A stretch of 64,000 nt of DNA, taken from assembly GCF_000504165.1 (NCBI RefSeq), contig NZ_KI632508.1, positions 62,001 to 126,000 on the forward strand. The letters are read 5' to 3'. This document shows, piece by piece, positions 41,711 to 50,355 of the stretch (position 1 is the first letter of the stretch; every line of letters begins with the position of its first letter). This stretch comes from Bacillus sp. FJAT-14578 (lineage in GTDB: Bacteria; Bacillota; Bacilli; Bacillales; Bacillaceae_H). A program made the translations under genes and the position numbers. The notes beneath the pieces are model-generated. The model was given only the letters and a program-made list of their open reading frames with translations, did not search any database and was not told the origin of the DNA.

Positions 41711-43225
41711 CTATTGGATTGATTTAGTCTCTTTGAATAGTTCATTTAGGATTTTGATTTTTTCTTCCGTATAATGCTTAAATCCATCATTGTATGATTT
41801 TGGATCTTTCGGATTTGCAAATCTCGTAATCTTCCCTGTTTCCGGGTGGACAAACTTACTGGAAGCACCGCAGCCCAAACCGATAATCGTTTGTTTCTCT
41901 TCCATAATCATAATATTATAAATGCTTTCCTGTCCCGGAAATGAATATCCAACATTTTCTAGATTCCCTAAAATATTTTTCTGACGGTACAAGTAATAAG
42001 GAACATAGCCGTGCTCATTCGTCCATGCACTTGCCATGTTCATCATGTCGCTGATCTCCTCACGGTCTGCTACCTTGTATTTCTTCTTGTTTTTTGTCAT
42101 TTCCGACGCGCGTTTAAACGACAACGTGTGGACCGTCAGTGATTCAGGCAGCAATTTCTCTGTTTCGTTCAATGTATGCTGGAACTCAGGTACTCCTTCA
42201 CCCGGCAATCCGATAATCAAATCCATATTAATGTTATTCATGCCCATCTCACGTGCTAACTGAAACTTTGTCACCGTTTCTTCTACAGTATGATGGCGTC
42301 CAATCGCTTTTAATGTTTCTTGAATATACGATTGGGGATTTATGCTGATGCGGTCGATATTCCATTTATTTAACACTTCAAGCTTTTCTGGGGTAATCGT
42401 ATCGGGTCTGCCGGCTTCTACCGTAATTTCGCGAATATTGGCTACATCGGGAAACGATTCATGCATTTCCTCATACAACATGTCCATTTCTTCTGCCGTA
42501 ATGCTCGTCGGTGTACCGCCCCCATAATAGACCGTTGTGATTTTTATCCCCTTTTCTTTCAACCAGCGGCCGATTTCACGCATCTCATAATGGAGCCCGC
42601 CCAAGAACGAGTCGACGGAGCCTTGACGTCCATTAATAGCATAGGCCGGGAATGTGCAGTATGCACATTTCGTAGGGCAAAATGGAATACCGATATAAAT
42701 GCTCACTTCATTTGATAAATCATATAAATCAGGAACTACGGCTAACTGACGATCGACAATTTGCTGCATCAAGCGAATTTTCTCATCTGTAATTAAGTAC
42801 TGTTCCTTTAACTGCTTGTGAGCCGATTCTTGGCTTTCTCCACCCTGCAATTTTTTATGAAGAAGCTTCGTCGGACGAACCCCTGTTAAAATCCCCCACT
42901 TTTGCACAATGCCCGTATAGTCTTGCAAAACGGTTAGATAAACATGTAAGACGGTGTTCTTTATTTGTTTAAAGCGGTCTTTGTCGACCTCAAATTCCGA
43001 TAAGTCCTTTTCAAACGAAGCCGTATACATTTGGCCTTTTTCTTTGTCTGTCAATACAGCTGCTGCCGCTGCTGTTTCTCCTATCTGTAATTCAAAAGAA
43101 ACCTCTATAATTGCATCCTCAAAGGGCTGTTGCGATACAACGCTTTCTTCAAAAAATAAATCCGCAATTAACTCCAGCGGACGCTGAAAACGTTCATCAC
43201 TTAAACCTTTCACATATATATTCAA
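41711..43225 (-). CDS. hemZ: oxygen-independent coproporphyrinogen dehydrogenase-like radical SAM protein HemZ
   Basis: This 504-residue radical SAM enzyme of the HemN/HemZ group has an N-terminal domain of about 165 residues, the cluster motif CPTKCAYCTFPAY, YYGGGTPTSI (SAM-binding glycines), ISINPQSYIQETLKAIGRHHT and INMDLIIGLPGEG. It matches B. subtilis HemZ (YhaV/YhaW), assigned to anaerobic haem formation; haem-chaperone-type activities are also known in this superfamily. The start is TTG at 43225 after AAAGGTGAT. It is monocistronic. Confidence 0.9.
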   Translation of the reverse strand: MNIYVKGLSDERFQRPLELIADLFFEESVVSQQPFEDAIIEVSFELQIGETAAAAAVLTDKEKGQMYTASFEKDLSEFEVDKDRFKQIKNTVLHVYLTVLQDYTGIVQKWGILTGVRPTKLLHKKLQGGESQESAHKQLKEQYLITDEKIRLMQQIVDRQLAVVPDLYDLSNEVSIYIGIPFCPTKCAYCTFPAYAINGRQGSVDSFLGGLHYEMREIGRWLKEKGIKITTVYYGGGTPTSITAEEMDMLYEEMHESFPDVANIREITVEAGRPDTITPEKLEVLNKWNIDRISINPQSYIQETLKAIGRHHTVEETVTKFQLAREMGMNNINMDLIIGLPGEGVPEFQHTLNETEKLLPESLTVHTLSFKRASEMTKNKKKYKVADREEISDMMNMASAWTNEHGYVPYYLYRQKNILGNLENVGYSFPGQESIYNIMIMEEKQTIIGLGCGASSKFVHPETGKITRFANPKDPKSYNDGFKHYTEEKIKILNELFKETKSIQ

Positions 43226-43426
43226 TCAAATCACCTTTCAAAACAACATATATGAAACTCTTATAAGTGTACAAAACATGCATTCTAAGGTCAATCTCTT
43301 ACAGACATTAACAAATTCTGTTTAAAAAATGATTTCCTTTTCACTCAAAATTTTGTACATTATTTCTCGGAGAAGCTCTTAACATTTCTTCCATTCAAAG
43401 TACCTACCAATATGGTAAGTAAAAAC

Positions 43427-43470
43427 AAAACAGCCGGATGAAAAGAACGAATTTCATCCGGCTGTTTTTT
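43427..43470. terminator. terminator after yhaX
   Basis: AAAACAGCCGGATGAAA pairs with TTTCATCCGGCTGTTTT; T runs on both flanks. The rest of the 278-bp hemZ-yhaX gap shows nothing else. Confidence 0.85.
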
Positions 43471-43504
43471 CTTTATGGCCACAGCTTCAGGCCCGCCTGG
43501 TGCT

Positions 43505-44371
43505 TCAACTATTTAAATAGTGCAAATATCCAATCCTTTGCTGCTTCCGGAATAGCTCTTTGACCATATATGCTACACCGTTTTCATTATTAGTACGAGT
43601 AACCCAATCCGCTACTTGCTTGAGATTTTGAGGGGAATGGCCCATTGCAACCCCCATCCCCGCTTGTTCAACCATTTCAATATCGTCGAAACAGTTCCCG
43701 ATAACGACTACTTCATTCATGGGGATGGAAAGCTCCTGGGCAACAAACCGAAGTCCTGCAGCTTTTGTTGCTCCTTTTGCCGTTATATAGCAGCGGTCTT
43801 CATTTGGATAAGTAAACCACTCGATCCCTTGAAAAGCGGATGCAATGGTTTTTTCCGCTTGTTCTTTTTCTTTTCTGCTGGAAAAATACACTTCTATTTT
43901 CGGTGATGACACCGGCTCATTCATTAATGTATCTCCCAACGAATCGACGAATTGAATAGGATAAAAGAGCGGCTCCCCTGAACGCAATGCCGTTTTTGCC
44001 GATACGTTGCCTTGAAGCTTCACGCGATTTCCAATGGAAAAACGTTCATGCATAATTCGGATATGGCATTCAAAATTTTCCAATACCTGCACTAAATTAA
44101 AAATCTTCTCCTCACTGATTCGCTTCTCATATATAGGTTTGTCAACGGTTGAAGCGATAAAACCGCCGCTATGGGTAATAAGTAATGAAGATGGAAGCTT
44201 CAGTGCCTTTGCAATTTTTTTAGCGGATAAAAAATGACGGTTCGTTACAAGTGTCACATAGACCCCTTTACTTTTCACAAATTCAATTGCTTCCTTCGTT
44301 TCACGCGTTAAGCGTCCTTGATTATTTAAAAGAGTTCCATCAATATTAAGTGCTAATAATCTATAGGCCAT
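43505..44371 (-). CDS. yhaX: HAD superfamily protein YhaX (Cof type)
   Basis: A 288-residue Cof-type HAD protein with a C2B cap. Motif I reads LALNIDGTLL: the nucleophilic aspartate is replaced by Asn9, while the second, acid-base Asp11 is kept. Motif II (TLVTNRH), motif III lysine (AKGATKAAGL) and motif IV (IGNCFDDIEMVEQAG) are present. The Asn suggests low or absent phosphatase activity. It matches YhaX in length and position beside hemZ and yheA. AGGAGATCCTCGC precedes the ATG. Confidence 0.85.
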   Translation of the reverse strand: MAYRLLALNIDGTLLNNQGRLTRETKEAIEFVKSKGVYVTLVTNRHFLSAKKIAKALKLPSSLLITHSGGFIASTVDKPIYEKRISEEKIFNLVQVLENFECHIRIMHERFSIGNRVKLQGNVSAKTALRSGEPLFYPIQFVDSLGDTLMNEPVSSPKIEVYFSSRKEKEQAEKTIASAFQGIEWFTYPNEDRCYITAKGATKAAGLRFVAQELSIPMNEVVVIGNCFDDIEMVEQAGMGVAMGHSPQNLKQVADWVTRTNNENGVAYMVKELFRKQQRIGYLHYLNS

Positions 44372-44519
44372 GCGAGGATCTCCTCTCCCTTTGGTGTCAA
44401 AATCAACCTACTACACCCTTATGATGGTTTGCCCTTTTTTAGAACTTTCCCGCATTAGAAAAGCCGCGATGAAAACACAGGAACATTTAGACAGAAACAA
44501 GTCACGATCGGCAAAAAAC

Positions 44520-44564
44520 GGGAGGCCCTGAACCGAGACGTTATTCGTCGATTCAGGACCTCCC
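44520..44564 (-). terminator. yheA terminator
   Basis: GGGAGGTCCTGAAT arm pairs with TTCAGGGCCTCCC (a few mismatches) and on the minus strand runs into GTTTTTTGC, about 52 bp after yheA. Confidence 0.85.
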
Positions 44565-44615
44565 ATCATACTAGTGGACTCACATGCATATCCAAGTCGG
44601 TCTACTATTTTCCAC

Positions 44616-44972
44616 TTATTGAGCGTTCGGGATTCCGTACAATTCTTCAAGCGGCTTTGTGATAATTTTATTTAAATCCATGAAAAGTGTGTTCATATGT
44701 TGCTCAGCCTGCATCAACTGAGAAATGGTCGGATGCTGTTGAACGATAGCGACTGTTTTTTGTGCTTCTTCTACTTCTTGCTGAGAAATTTCTTGCCCCA
44801 TCATTTGCTTTTGTTGTAATTCGATTTGCAAATTTCGAAACTTCTCAAATAATTGCTGGGCTGCTGGATCAGCATTCACTTGATCATATAATTTCTTTAG
44901 TTTTGTATATTCATCGCTTTGACGCAATGCTTTCTCTAAATTATAGGCATAATCGTATAAGTTTACAGACAT
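44616..44972 (-). CDS. yheA: YlbF/YmcA family protein YheA
   Basis: A 118-residue all-helical protein of the YlbF/YmcA (DUF964) family: LEKALRQSDEYTKLKKLYDQV, FRNLQIELQQKQMMGQEIS and EQHMNTLFMDLNKII. Related YlbF/YmcA/YaaT proteins act with RNase Y; YheA itself has no established role. AGGAGGATTTTTT precedes the ATG. It lies upstream of yheB as in B. subtilis. Confidence 0.9.
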   Translation of the reverse strand: MSVNLYDYAYNLEKALRQSDEYTKLKKLYDQVNADPAAQQLFEKFRNLQIELQQKQMMGQEISQQEVEEAQKTVAIVQQHPTISQLMQAEQHMNTLFMDLNKIITKPLEELYGIPNAQ

Positions 44973-45149
44973 AAAAAATCCTCCTATTGTGAATTAAGGT
45001 CGTGACACTCCCTTTTCCTCTTTCACTATAACAAACTATTCAATAGGATGCATCTTCAGAACCTTCTTGTTTTCCATAAACGTTACCTTCAATCGGCGGC
45101 GTTTCGTTCTTCCTTACCCATTTTCAATAGGACTTAGCCGCAAAAACGG

Positions 45150-46280
45150 CTACATAAACAGCGCAAGCACGCCTTGGAATACTCCAATAATTCCTCCTAG
45201 AAGAGCTCCTAAATACGTAATCATCTTAAATTCTCTTCTTGAAATGGACAACACCATGTCTTCTAATCTCTCTACCGAAAATGATTCGACCTGCTCACGG
45301 ACGATTTCTTCGAGTTTCAATTTCTGCATCAGCATTTCCATCTTTTCGGCCGCAAACTCTCCTGCCCGTTCAATAATAACAGGTATAACTTGTAAAATAG
45401 ATGCTTGCAAAGGTCCAGCCACATCGCGAATCGATTTATTAAACAGCTGATCAATGGAAACCAGCTTCTTCACAACTTGTCCAATGGAAGAAAGGATGGT
45501 TTCTCTTCCGATTAGCGACTCGATTTCCTCTACTTTTTTCTCTTTTATTTTTTCCCACTCTGCTTGAAGGAGATTTTCAAACAGTTCCTTTGTTCCTTCA
45601 TGCTTAAAAAAATTAATGATTTCCGGCTGGACTTTATCCACGACCCTTACATTCCCTAAAAACATTTGAACCATGTTTCCAAGCATCCCCTTATTCATTA
45701 AGAAATCATCAATCATTCTTTCTAACCGCTGTTTCCCTTCGTCACTGCCAAAGTAGGCAACGGCTTTCTCACAAATAAAAGCTGCCAGCATCGAGACTGC
45801 CTGCTCTCCTTTTCCTATTAAAGAAGGCGGCAGTACATCTGCAAGACGCTTGCTTCCGTTCTCATCAATCATTTCTTCATACTTGCTTTGCAAAAATGAC
45901 TGCAGCTTCTCCTCCGCTTTCTTGCCTATTTTTTCGTACCCAAAGGTGTGCGCTAATTCATTCACTGTTCTTTCAGATTGAAGCCAGCGAGTAATCTCTT
46001 GGTTGACGAACGCTTGGATTGTCTCTTGAAACGCGGGCTCTTGCAATTTCCTCTTCAAACTTTCCGGTGTAACTAAATGCTCCACAACCATCTTCCCCAT
46101 TTGAACCGCCAATTCTTCTCGGCGCTTGGGAATCAACCCCGGTGTAAAAGGTACACGCTTTCCAAATATATATTTCGCTTCATGCGGTTGAAACAGCATT
46201 TTAATAGCTAAATGATTCGTAAATCCCCCAATGGCTGCTCCGATAACAATCATCATCATCACAACTAATAGTTGTTCCAT
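45150..46280 (-). CDS. yheB: DUF445 family membrane protein YheB
   Basis: A 376-residue protein with hydrophobic helices at both ends (LLVVMMMIVIGAAIGGFTNHLAI; ITYLGALLGGIIGVFQGVLALFM) and a long amphipathic helical middle. GGFTNHLAIKMLFQPHEAKYIFGKRVPFTPGLIPKRR is the DUF445/YheB signature. The ATG at 46280 follows GAAAGGTTGAG; the longer frame lacks support. Function unknown; spore association is reported for the family in Bacillus. A small hairpin TAGCCG/CGGCTA overlaps its stop codon. Confidence 0.88.
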   Translation of the reverse strand: MEQLLVVMMMIVIGAAIGGFTNHLAIKMLFQPHEAKYIFGKRVPFTPGLIPKRREELAVQMGKMVVEHLVTPESLKRKLQEPAFQETIQAFVNQEITRWLQSERTVNELAHTFGYEKIGKKAEEKLQSFLQSKYEEMIDENGSKRLADVLPPSLIGKGEQAVSMLAAFICEKAVAYFGSDEGKQRLERMIDDFLMNKGMLGNMVQMFLGNVRVVDKVQPEIINFFKHEGTKELFENLLQAEWEKIKEKKVEEIESLIGRETILSSIGQVVKKLVSIDQLFNKSIRDVAGPLQASILQVIPVIIERAGEFAAEKMEMLMQKLKLEEIVREQVESFSVERLEDMVLSISRREFKMITYLGALLGGIIGVFQGVLALFM

Positions 46281-46344
46281 TTTTCTCAACCTTTCAAACT
46301 TAGTTTGCCCCGATCTAATAGCGATAGGCGAATTCTTCAAGGTT

Positions 46345-46490
46345 TATCCCGCCTTAACGGACAGTCATCCCCCATTCCTAAATTTCACATATTCAAAATC
46401 GGAACCACAGTCATGAAAATCCGATAAGACTGACTGACGATCAGTGCGAGATGAATAGCCCCACTGATGGAAGTTTCCTCTATTTTATTT
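46345..46490 (+). repeat. family C repeat, interrupted copy
   Basis: CCCGCCTTAACGGACAG at the left and CCCCACTGATGGAAGTTTCC at the right match the family C half-copy at 35649, here separated by about 85 bp that contain a weak family A-like AGTCATGAAAATCCGATAAG segment. It lies between yheB and the sigma-K promoter. Confidence 0.45.
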
Positions 46491-46491
46491 C

Positions 46492-46518
46492 ACCGTTTTT
46501 TGTTTTTCTCATACGATA
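46492..46518 (+). promoter_or_regulatory. sigma-K promoter of the ATP-grasp cluster
   Basis: AC (46492-46493), exactly 16 nt, then CATACGATA (46510-46518): a perfect match to the sigma-K consensus AC-N16-CATANNNTA. It ends 44 bp before the probable first start codon. Sigma-K drives late mother-cell (coat) genes. Confidence 0.7.
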
Positions 46519-46562
46519 CATTATAAACATTCGCCCAATAAAAAACGAGGACTATGATTAAG

Positions 46563-47912
46563 ATGATCATAAAAATTCAGCCGCTCGAAATTGAGAACTC
46601 CGAGTATACGGTGCATATAAGCAAACAAATGATGGAAACCTTATCGCTTCCGGCCGAAATCACTATCCAATGCGGACTATTGGAACAGAAGGTATCTATT
46701 CATCCCATTAAGACAGAGGAAAATGTTCTGTATTGTTCCCGGTCTTGTTTGCATACGCTCCATCTGCCTGTTGAAAGCTTTAAGATACGCGCTTTGATAA
46801 AGAATGAAAGGAGGCTTATACTCAGCCCGGTCATTGCGATATTAACAGAAATCTATCCGGAACATGAAAGCTCTCTGTTCGGTTCGATTACGGCCTTTTG
46901 TGATGAAATAGCCCAATACTGCCAGCGCCATGGGTTTTTCTTTTACGTCTGTTCTTTAAAAAGCTTGTTGGCCCCTGACATTCAAGGCTATATAAAAGTT
47001 CATGACCACTGGTCTCTGGCAGATGTTCCATATCCTGATGTTGTTCATAATCGGCTTCACTCACGTAAAATTGAAAAATCTCCACTCTTTCAGCAAGCCG
47101 TCGAGATGATGCAAAATAGAGGCACGCCTTATTTCAATGCTCACTTTTTAGACAAATGGTCAGTGTTTACACTGTTGTCCACCTTCGATCATTTACAGCC
47201 CTATTTGCCCGAAACGTACCAGTTACGCAAAAAGGATGATCTCATTGATGCTCTGGCAGTTCATTCCGGCATTTTTCTAAAGCCTGTTCATGGGAGCCAG
47301 GGAAAACATATTTTTCGCATTCAACAAGATGAGCGCTTATATCGGGTTGATTATACGACCTTTTCTCAGCCTTACGAAAAGGAATATCCGACTTTTCAAA
47401 GCTTATTCGAAGCGTTATATACACAATTGCAAAAACAAGGCTTTTTAATTCAAAAAGCTCTTCCCTTGCAAACGTATAAAGGATGTCCTTTTGATTTTCG
47501 CATTCTTTGTCATCGAGTGAAGGAGACAACCTGGAAAGTGACATCTGCCGTTGCACGCGTTTCCCAGCAAGGCAATTTTGTATCAAACTTGGCTAGAGGC
47601 GGGGAAATCGCTCATGTAAACGGGGTGCTTCAGGAAATTTATGACCCCCTTACTTCCCGGCAAATCGCCAAACTGCTTAAAGAGCTGGCCCTGGACATTT
47701 GCCACTGCCTCACTGTTTCGACGGACGGCCTTTTCGCTGAACTTGGAATTGATTTAGCCATTGACACGGACGGCCATCCGTGGATCATCGAGGTCAATAC
47801 AAAGCCGTCCAAACAGCATGATTCGATTACAGATAAAACGGTTCGCCCTTCTACAAAGGCTATTGTTCATTATTGCGCCTATCTATCCGGGCATTCAACT
47901 GAGGAGGTATAA
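46563..47912 (+). CDS. YheC/YheD family spore-coat-associated ATP-grasp protein, paralogue 1
   Basis: A 449-residue ATP-grasp protein with an N-terminal YheD-type domain (about 1-130), the family motif YPDVVHNRLHSRKIE, the ATP-binding lysine strand IFLKPVHGSQGKHI, FDFRILCH and the metal-binding end LGIDLAIDTDGHPWIIEVNTKP (Glu-x-Asn). It should ligate a carboxylate to an amine using ATP; the substrate is unknown. ATG at 46563 or 46554 is possible after ACGAGGA. It is first of four related genes behind a sigma-K promoter; the next starts 3 bp after its stop. Confidence 0.85.
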   Translation: MIIKIQPLEIENSEYTVHISKQMMETLSLPAEITIQCGLLEQKVSIHPIKTEENVLYCSRSCLHTLHLPVESFKIRALIKNERRLILSPVIAILTEIYPEHESSLFGSITAFCDEIAQYCQRHGFFFYVCSLKSLLAPDIQGYIKVHDHWSLADVPYPDVVHNRLHSRKIEKSPLFQQAVEMMQNRGTPYFNAHFLDKWSVFTLLSTFDHLQPYLPETYQLRKKDDLIDALAVHSGIFLKPVHGSQGKHIFRIQQDERLYRVDYTTFSQPYEKEYPTFQSLFEALYTQLQKQGFLIQKALPLQTYKGCPFDFRILCHRVKETTWKVTSAVARVSQQGNFVSNLARGGEIAHVNGVLQEIYDPLTSRQIAKLLKELALDICHCLTVSTDGLFAELGIDLAIDTDGHPWIIEVNTKPSKQHDSITDKTVRPSTKAIVHYCAYLSGHSTEEV

Positions 47913-47915
47913 ACC

Positions 47916-48989
47916 ATGATTTCTTTTGGCTTTTTAACCATTCACTCCCATCAAGAACATCCATATGTGACCGAGATTGCTAAGCGTGCTCACGAATATG
48001 GCATCACATGTTATCGTTTCACCCCTTTTTGCATTCATCCAAAAGATGAACTTGTTCATGGAGAAATGTTCGATGCAGCCGCAAGTGAATGGAAACAAGA
48101 GGCTTTTCCTATCCCTTCCTTCATCTATGATCGCTGCTATTATAAACATGACTCTGTTTCCAAACGTGCCAAACCCATCGTTCAATGGTTGAAAAAGTCT
48201 CCCCTTACTACATTTTTGGGTCATGGCTTGCCAAGCAAATCAGAAGTTTACGAGACATTAAGCGAACACCCTATACTATCTCCCTATATACCCAAAACGG
48301 AAAAAACCGAATCTTCCCTTCATATCTTACAAACTCTCTTAAGAGAAAAAACGATTTTATTAAAGCCCGATAACGGCTCCCAGGGAAGAGGCATCATGGT
48401 TCTCTCCTTTTACAACAACCGTGTAAAGGTCCAGTCTCAAACAGGGCAGGATTTATCCGAACTAAGCTTTCAAGATGAGGATTCGTTTCACAAATGGATG
48501 ACACGAAGATTGGAACGGGGTTCTCTTTTAGTCCAGCCGTTCTTAAACATCCACAACTATCAGGGAAAACCATTTGACATTCGAGTTTTATTGCAAAAAG
48601 GGGCACAAGGGGGCTGGATAGAAGCTGGAAGAGGCATTCGTCAAGCCCAAAGCGGACAGATTTTAACCAATGTCAGCCACGGAGCGGACATCATCTCTTT
48701 TGATGAAGGTCTATGCGACTTTTCACCTTCACAAAAACGATTTATACATGATGAACTCAATAGTATTATATCCCTTATTCCGGCCGCCCTCGAGAAGGCT
48801 TTCTCACCTCTTTTTGAGCTGGGGATCGACATTTGCATTGATCGCCGCGGGGCCATCTGGGTGCTGGATATGAATTCAAAACCGGGGCGAAAGATTGTAC
48901 TGTCTACTTCCCCTGAGGAAGAAGAGATGCTGTATCATCGCCCGCTTGCATACTGTCGTTATTTATCAGAAACGAAACTGATGGTTTGA
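47916..48989 (+). CDS. yheC: YheC-type spore-coat-associated ATP-grasp protein
   Basis: A 357-residue ATP-grasp protein that lacks the N-terminal domain of its neighbours and starts at the core (ISFGFLTIHSHQEHPYVTEIAKRA). Motifs: IPSFIYDRCYYKHD, ILLKPDNGSQGRGI, FDIRVLLQKG, ELGIDICIDRRGAIWVLDMNSKPG, in which Asp takes the place of the usual metal-binding Glu before x-Asn. Length fits B. subtilis YheC. GAGGAGG overlaps the end of the upstream gene. The symbol rests on length and order. Confidence 0.8.
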   Translation: MISFGFLTIHSHQEHPYVTEIAKRAHEYGITCYRFTPFCIHPKDELVHGEMFDAAASEWKQEAFPIPSFIYDRCYYKHDSVSKRAKPIVQWLKKSPLTTFLGHGLPSKSEVYETLSEHPILSPYIPKTEKTESSLHILQTLLREKTILLKPDNGSQGRGIMVLSFYNNRVKVQSQTGQDLSELSFQDEDSFHKWMTRRLERGSLLVQPFLNIHNYQGKPFDIRVLLQKGAQGGWIEAGRGIRQAQSGQILTNVSHGADIISFDEGLCDFSPSQKRFIHDELNSIISLIPAALEKAFSPLFELGIDICIDRRGAIWVLDMNSKPGRKIVLSTSPEEEEMLYHRPLAYCRYLSETKLMV

Positions 48990-49005
48990 AAAGGGAGGGA
49001 TTTTC

Positions 49006-50355
49006 ATGATCAAGTTATCGTTAATTGATGAAAAACAGTCTGTGTTCTATCTCCCTGTACGCTATAAACAAGATGGTCTGCAATTCATATCATTCGGAGC
49101 GCGCACACTTTCCTGTGCCATTAAGTTTCTCCCTCATCTTGAAGATGAAGCAATAATTTCCACTTCCCTTTTTGGTGAACTGACCATTCCATTTTGCCAA
49201 ACCGTTCACCTTTTCTTCCAGGATGACACGATTCATATCGGTCCATTGGTCGGCATTTTTTCGGCAGGGTTCACCGGCTCAAAGCTGCGTCCGATCGGAC
49301 AGCGTTCTATCTTTTTTTCCAAGCTTCTGGCGGCGGCAAAACCAACAGGAGGGTATGCCTTCTTATTCGGGGCCCATCATATCAACTGGGAACTTGGCAC
49401 AATAAACGGATATTTCTACACGGGGGACGGGTGGATTCAAAAGGAAGTTCCCCTTCCTCATGTCGTTTATGACCGCTTACCTAATCGCCGAACGGAGAAT
49501 CATGACCTCTTTATACAAGTGAAAACAAGACTGCAATCAGAATACTTAATCCCCTGGTATAATCCGGGTTTTTTTAACAAATGGGATATTTATCAACAAT
49601 TGCAGGCAAATTCATCAACAAAACCATTCTTGCCTGAAACCTATCAACAACCCTCCATGGAACTCATCCAATCCTTGCTTAAAAAACATCACGGTGTCTT
49701 TTTAAAGCCGATGAACGGGAGTCTGGGCAATGGCATCTTTGAGGTCATCCGCTCTCCTTCCTCCGAGAGCTACTACTGCCGTTACCATGATGGGGAAAAA
49801 AATGTTCTGATTCAATTCAATCAGCTGCCGGTTTTGCTTTCTCATATCTTTCAAGAGAAAAGTCGAGATGACTATATTGTTCAGCAAAGGATTTCTTTAA
49901 TTCGTTTTCAAGACCGCCCTCTCGATTTTCGGGTTCATACGAATAAAAACGGACAGAACGATTGGCAGGTAACGGCAATGGCGGCTAAGATAGCAGGAAA
50001 AGGCAGTGTGACAACCCATCTGAATAATGGAGGCATGATTAAAACCATCGACGAAATCTTCCTTTCACCTGAGCGCTGTCATGAAATGAAGAAACAGTTG
50101 GAATCCGCTTCTCTCCTAATTAGTGAAATCATTGAACAATCCAACGACGGATTTATTGGAGAGTTCGGGTTCGATTTTGGTGTGGATAATCACGGAAAGA
50201 TATGGATGTTTGAAGCCAACTCTAAGCCGGGGCGTTCCATCTTTACCCACCCAAAACTATTTGAACAAGATAAATTGACGAGGCAGCTCTCCTTAGCCTA
50301 TGGTATTCATTTGGCGGAAAAAAGCATTCTCGACCCTGTGGGGCTTTACACATGA
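49006..50355 (+). CDS. yheD: YheD-type spore-coat-associated ATP-grasp protein
   Basis: A 449-residue member with N-terminal domain (FISFGARTLSCAIKF; IHIGPLVGIFSAGF), then LPHVVYDRLPNRRTE, GVFLKPMNGSLGNGIF, LDFRVHTNKNG and GEFGFDFGVDNHGKIWMFEANSKPGR (Glu-x-Asn kept). Length and place after the YheC-type gene fit B. subtilis YheD. GGGAGGGATTTTC precedes the ATG, 16 bp after the upstream stop. Its end overlaps the next gene by 4 bp. Confidence 0.82.
   Translation: MIKLSLIDEKQSVFYLPVRYKQDGLQFISFGARTLSCAIKFLPHLEDEAIISTSLFGELTIPFCQTVHLFFQDDTIHIGPLVGIFSAGFTGSKLRPIGQRSIFFSKLLAAAKPTGGYAFLFGAHHINWELGTINGYFYTGDGWIQKEVPLPHVVYDRLPNRRTENHDLFIQVKTRLQSEYLIPWYNPGFFNKWDIYQQLQANSSTKPFLPETYQQPSMELIQSLLKKHHGVFLKPMNGSLGNGIFEVIRSPSSESYYCRYHDGEKNVLIQFNQLPVLLSHIFQEKSRDDYIVQQRISLIRFQDRPLDFRVHTNKNGQNDWQVTAMAAKIAGKGSVTTHLNNGGMIKTIDEIFLSPERCHEMKKQLESASLLISEIIEQSNDGFIGEFGFDFGVDNHGKIWMFEANSKPGRSIFTHPKLFEQDKLTRQLSLAYGIHLAEKSILDPVGLYT

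Noticed and set aside
41711..43225. Proof that HemZ replaces the missing HemY
   Set aside because: HemZ is a radical SAM protein acting at a different step in proposed schemes; sequence alone does not support substitution.
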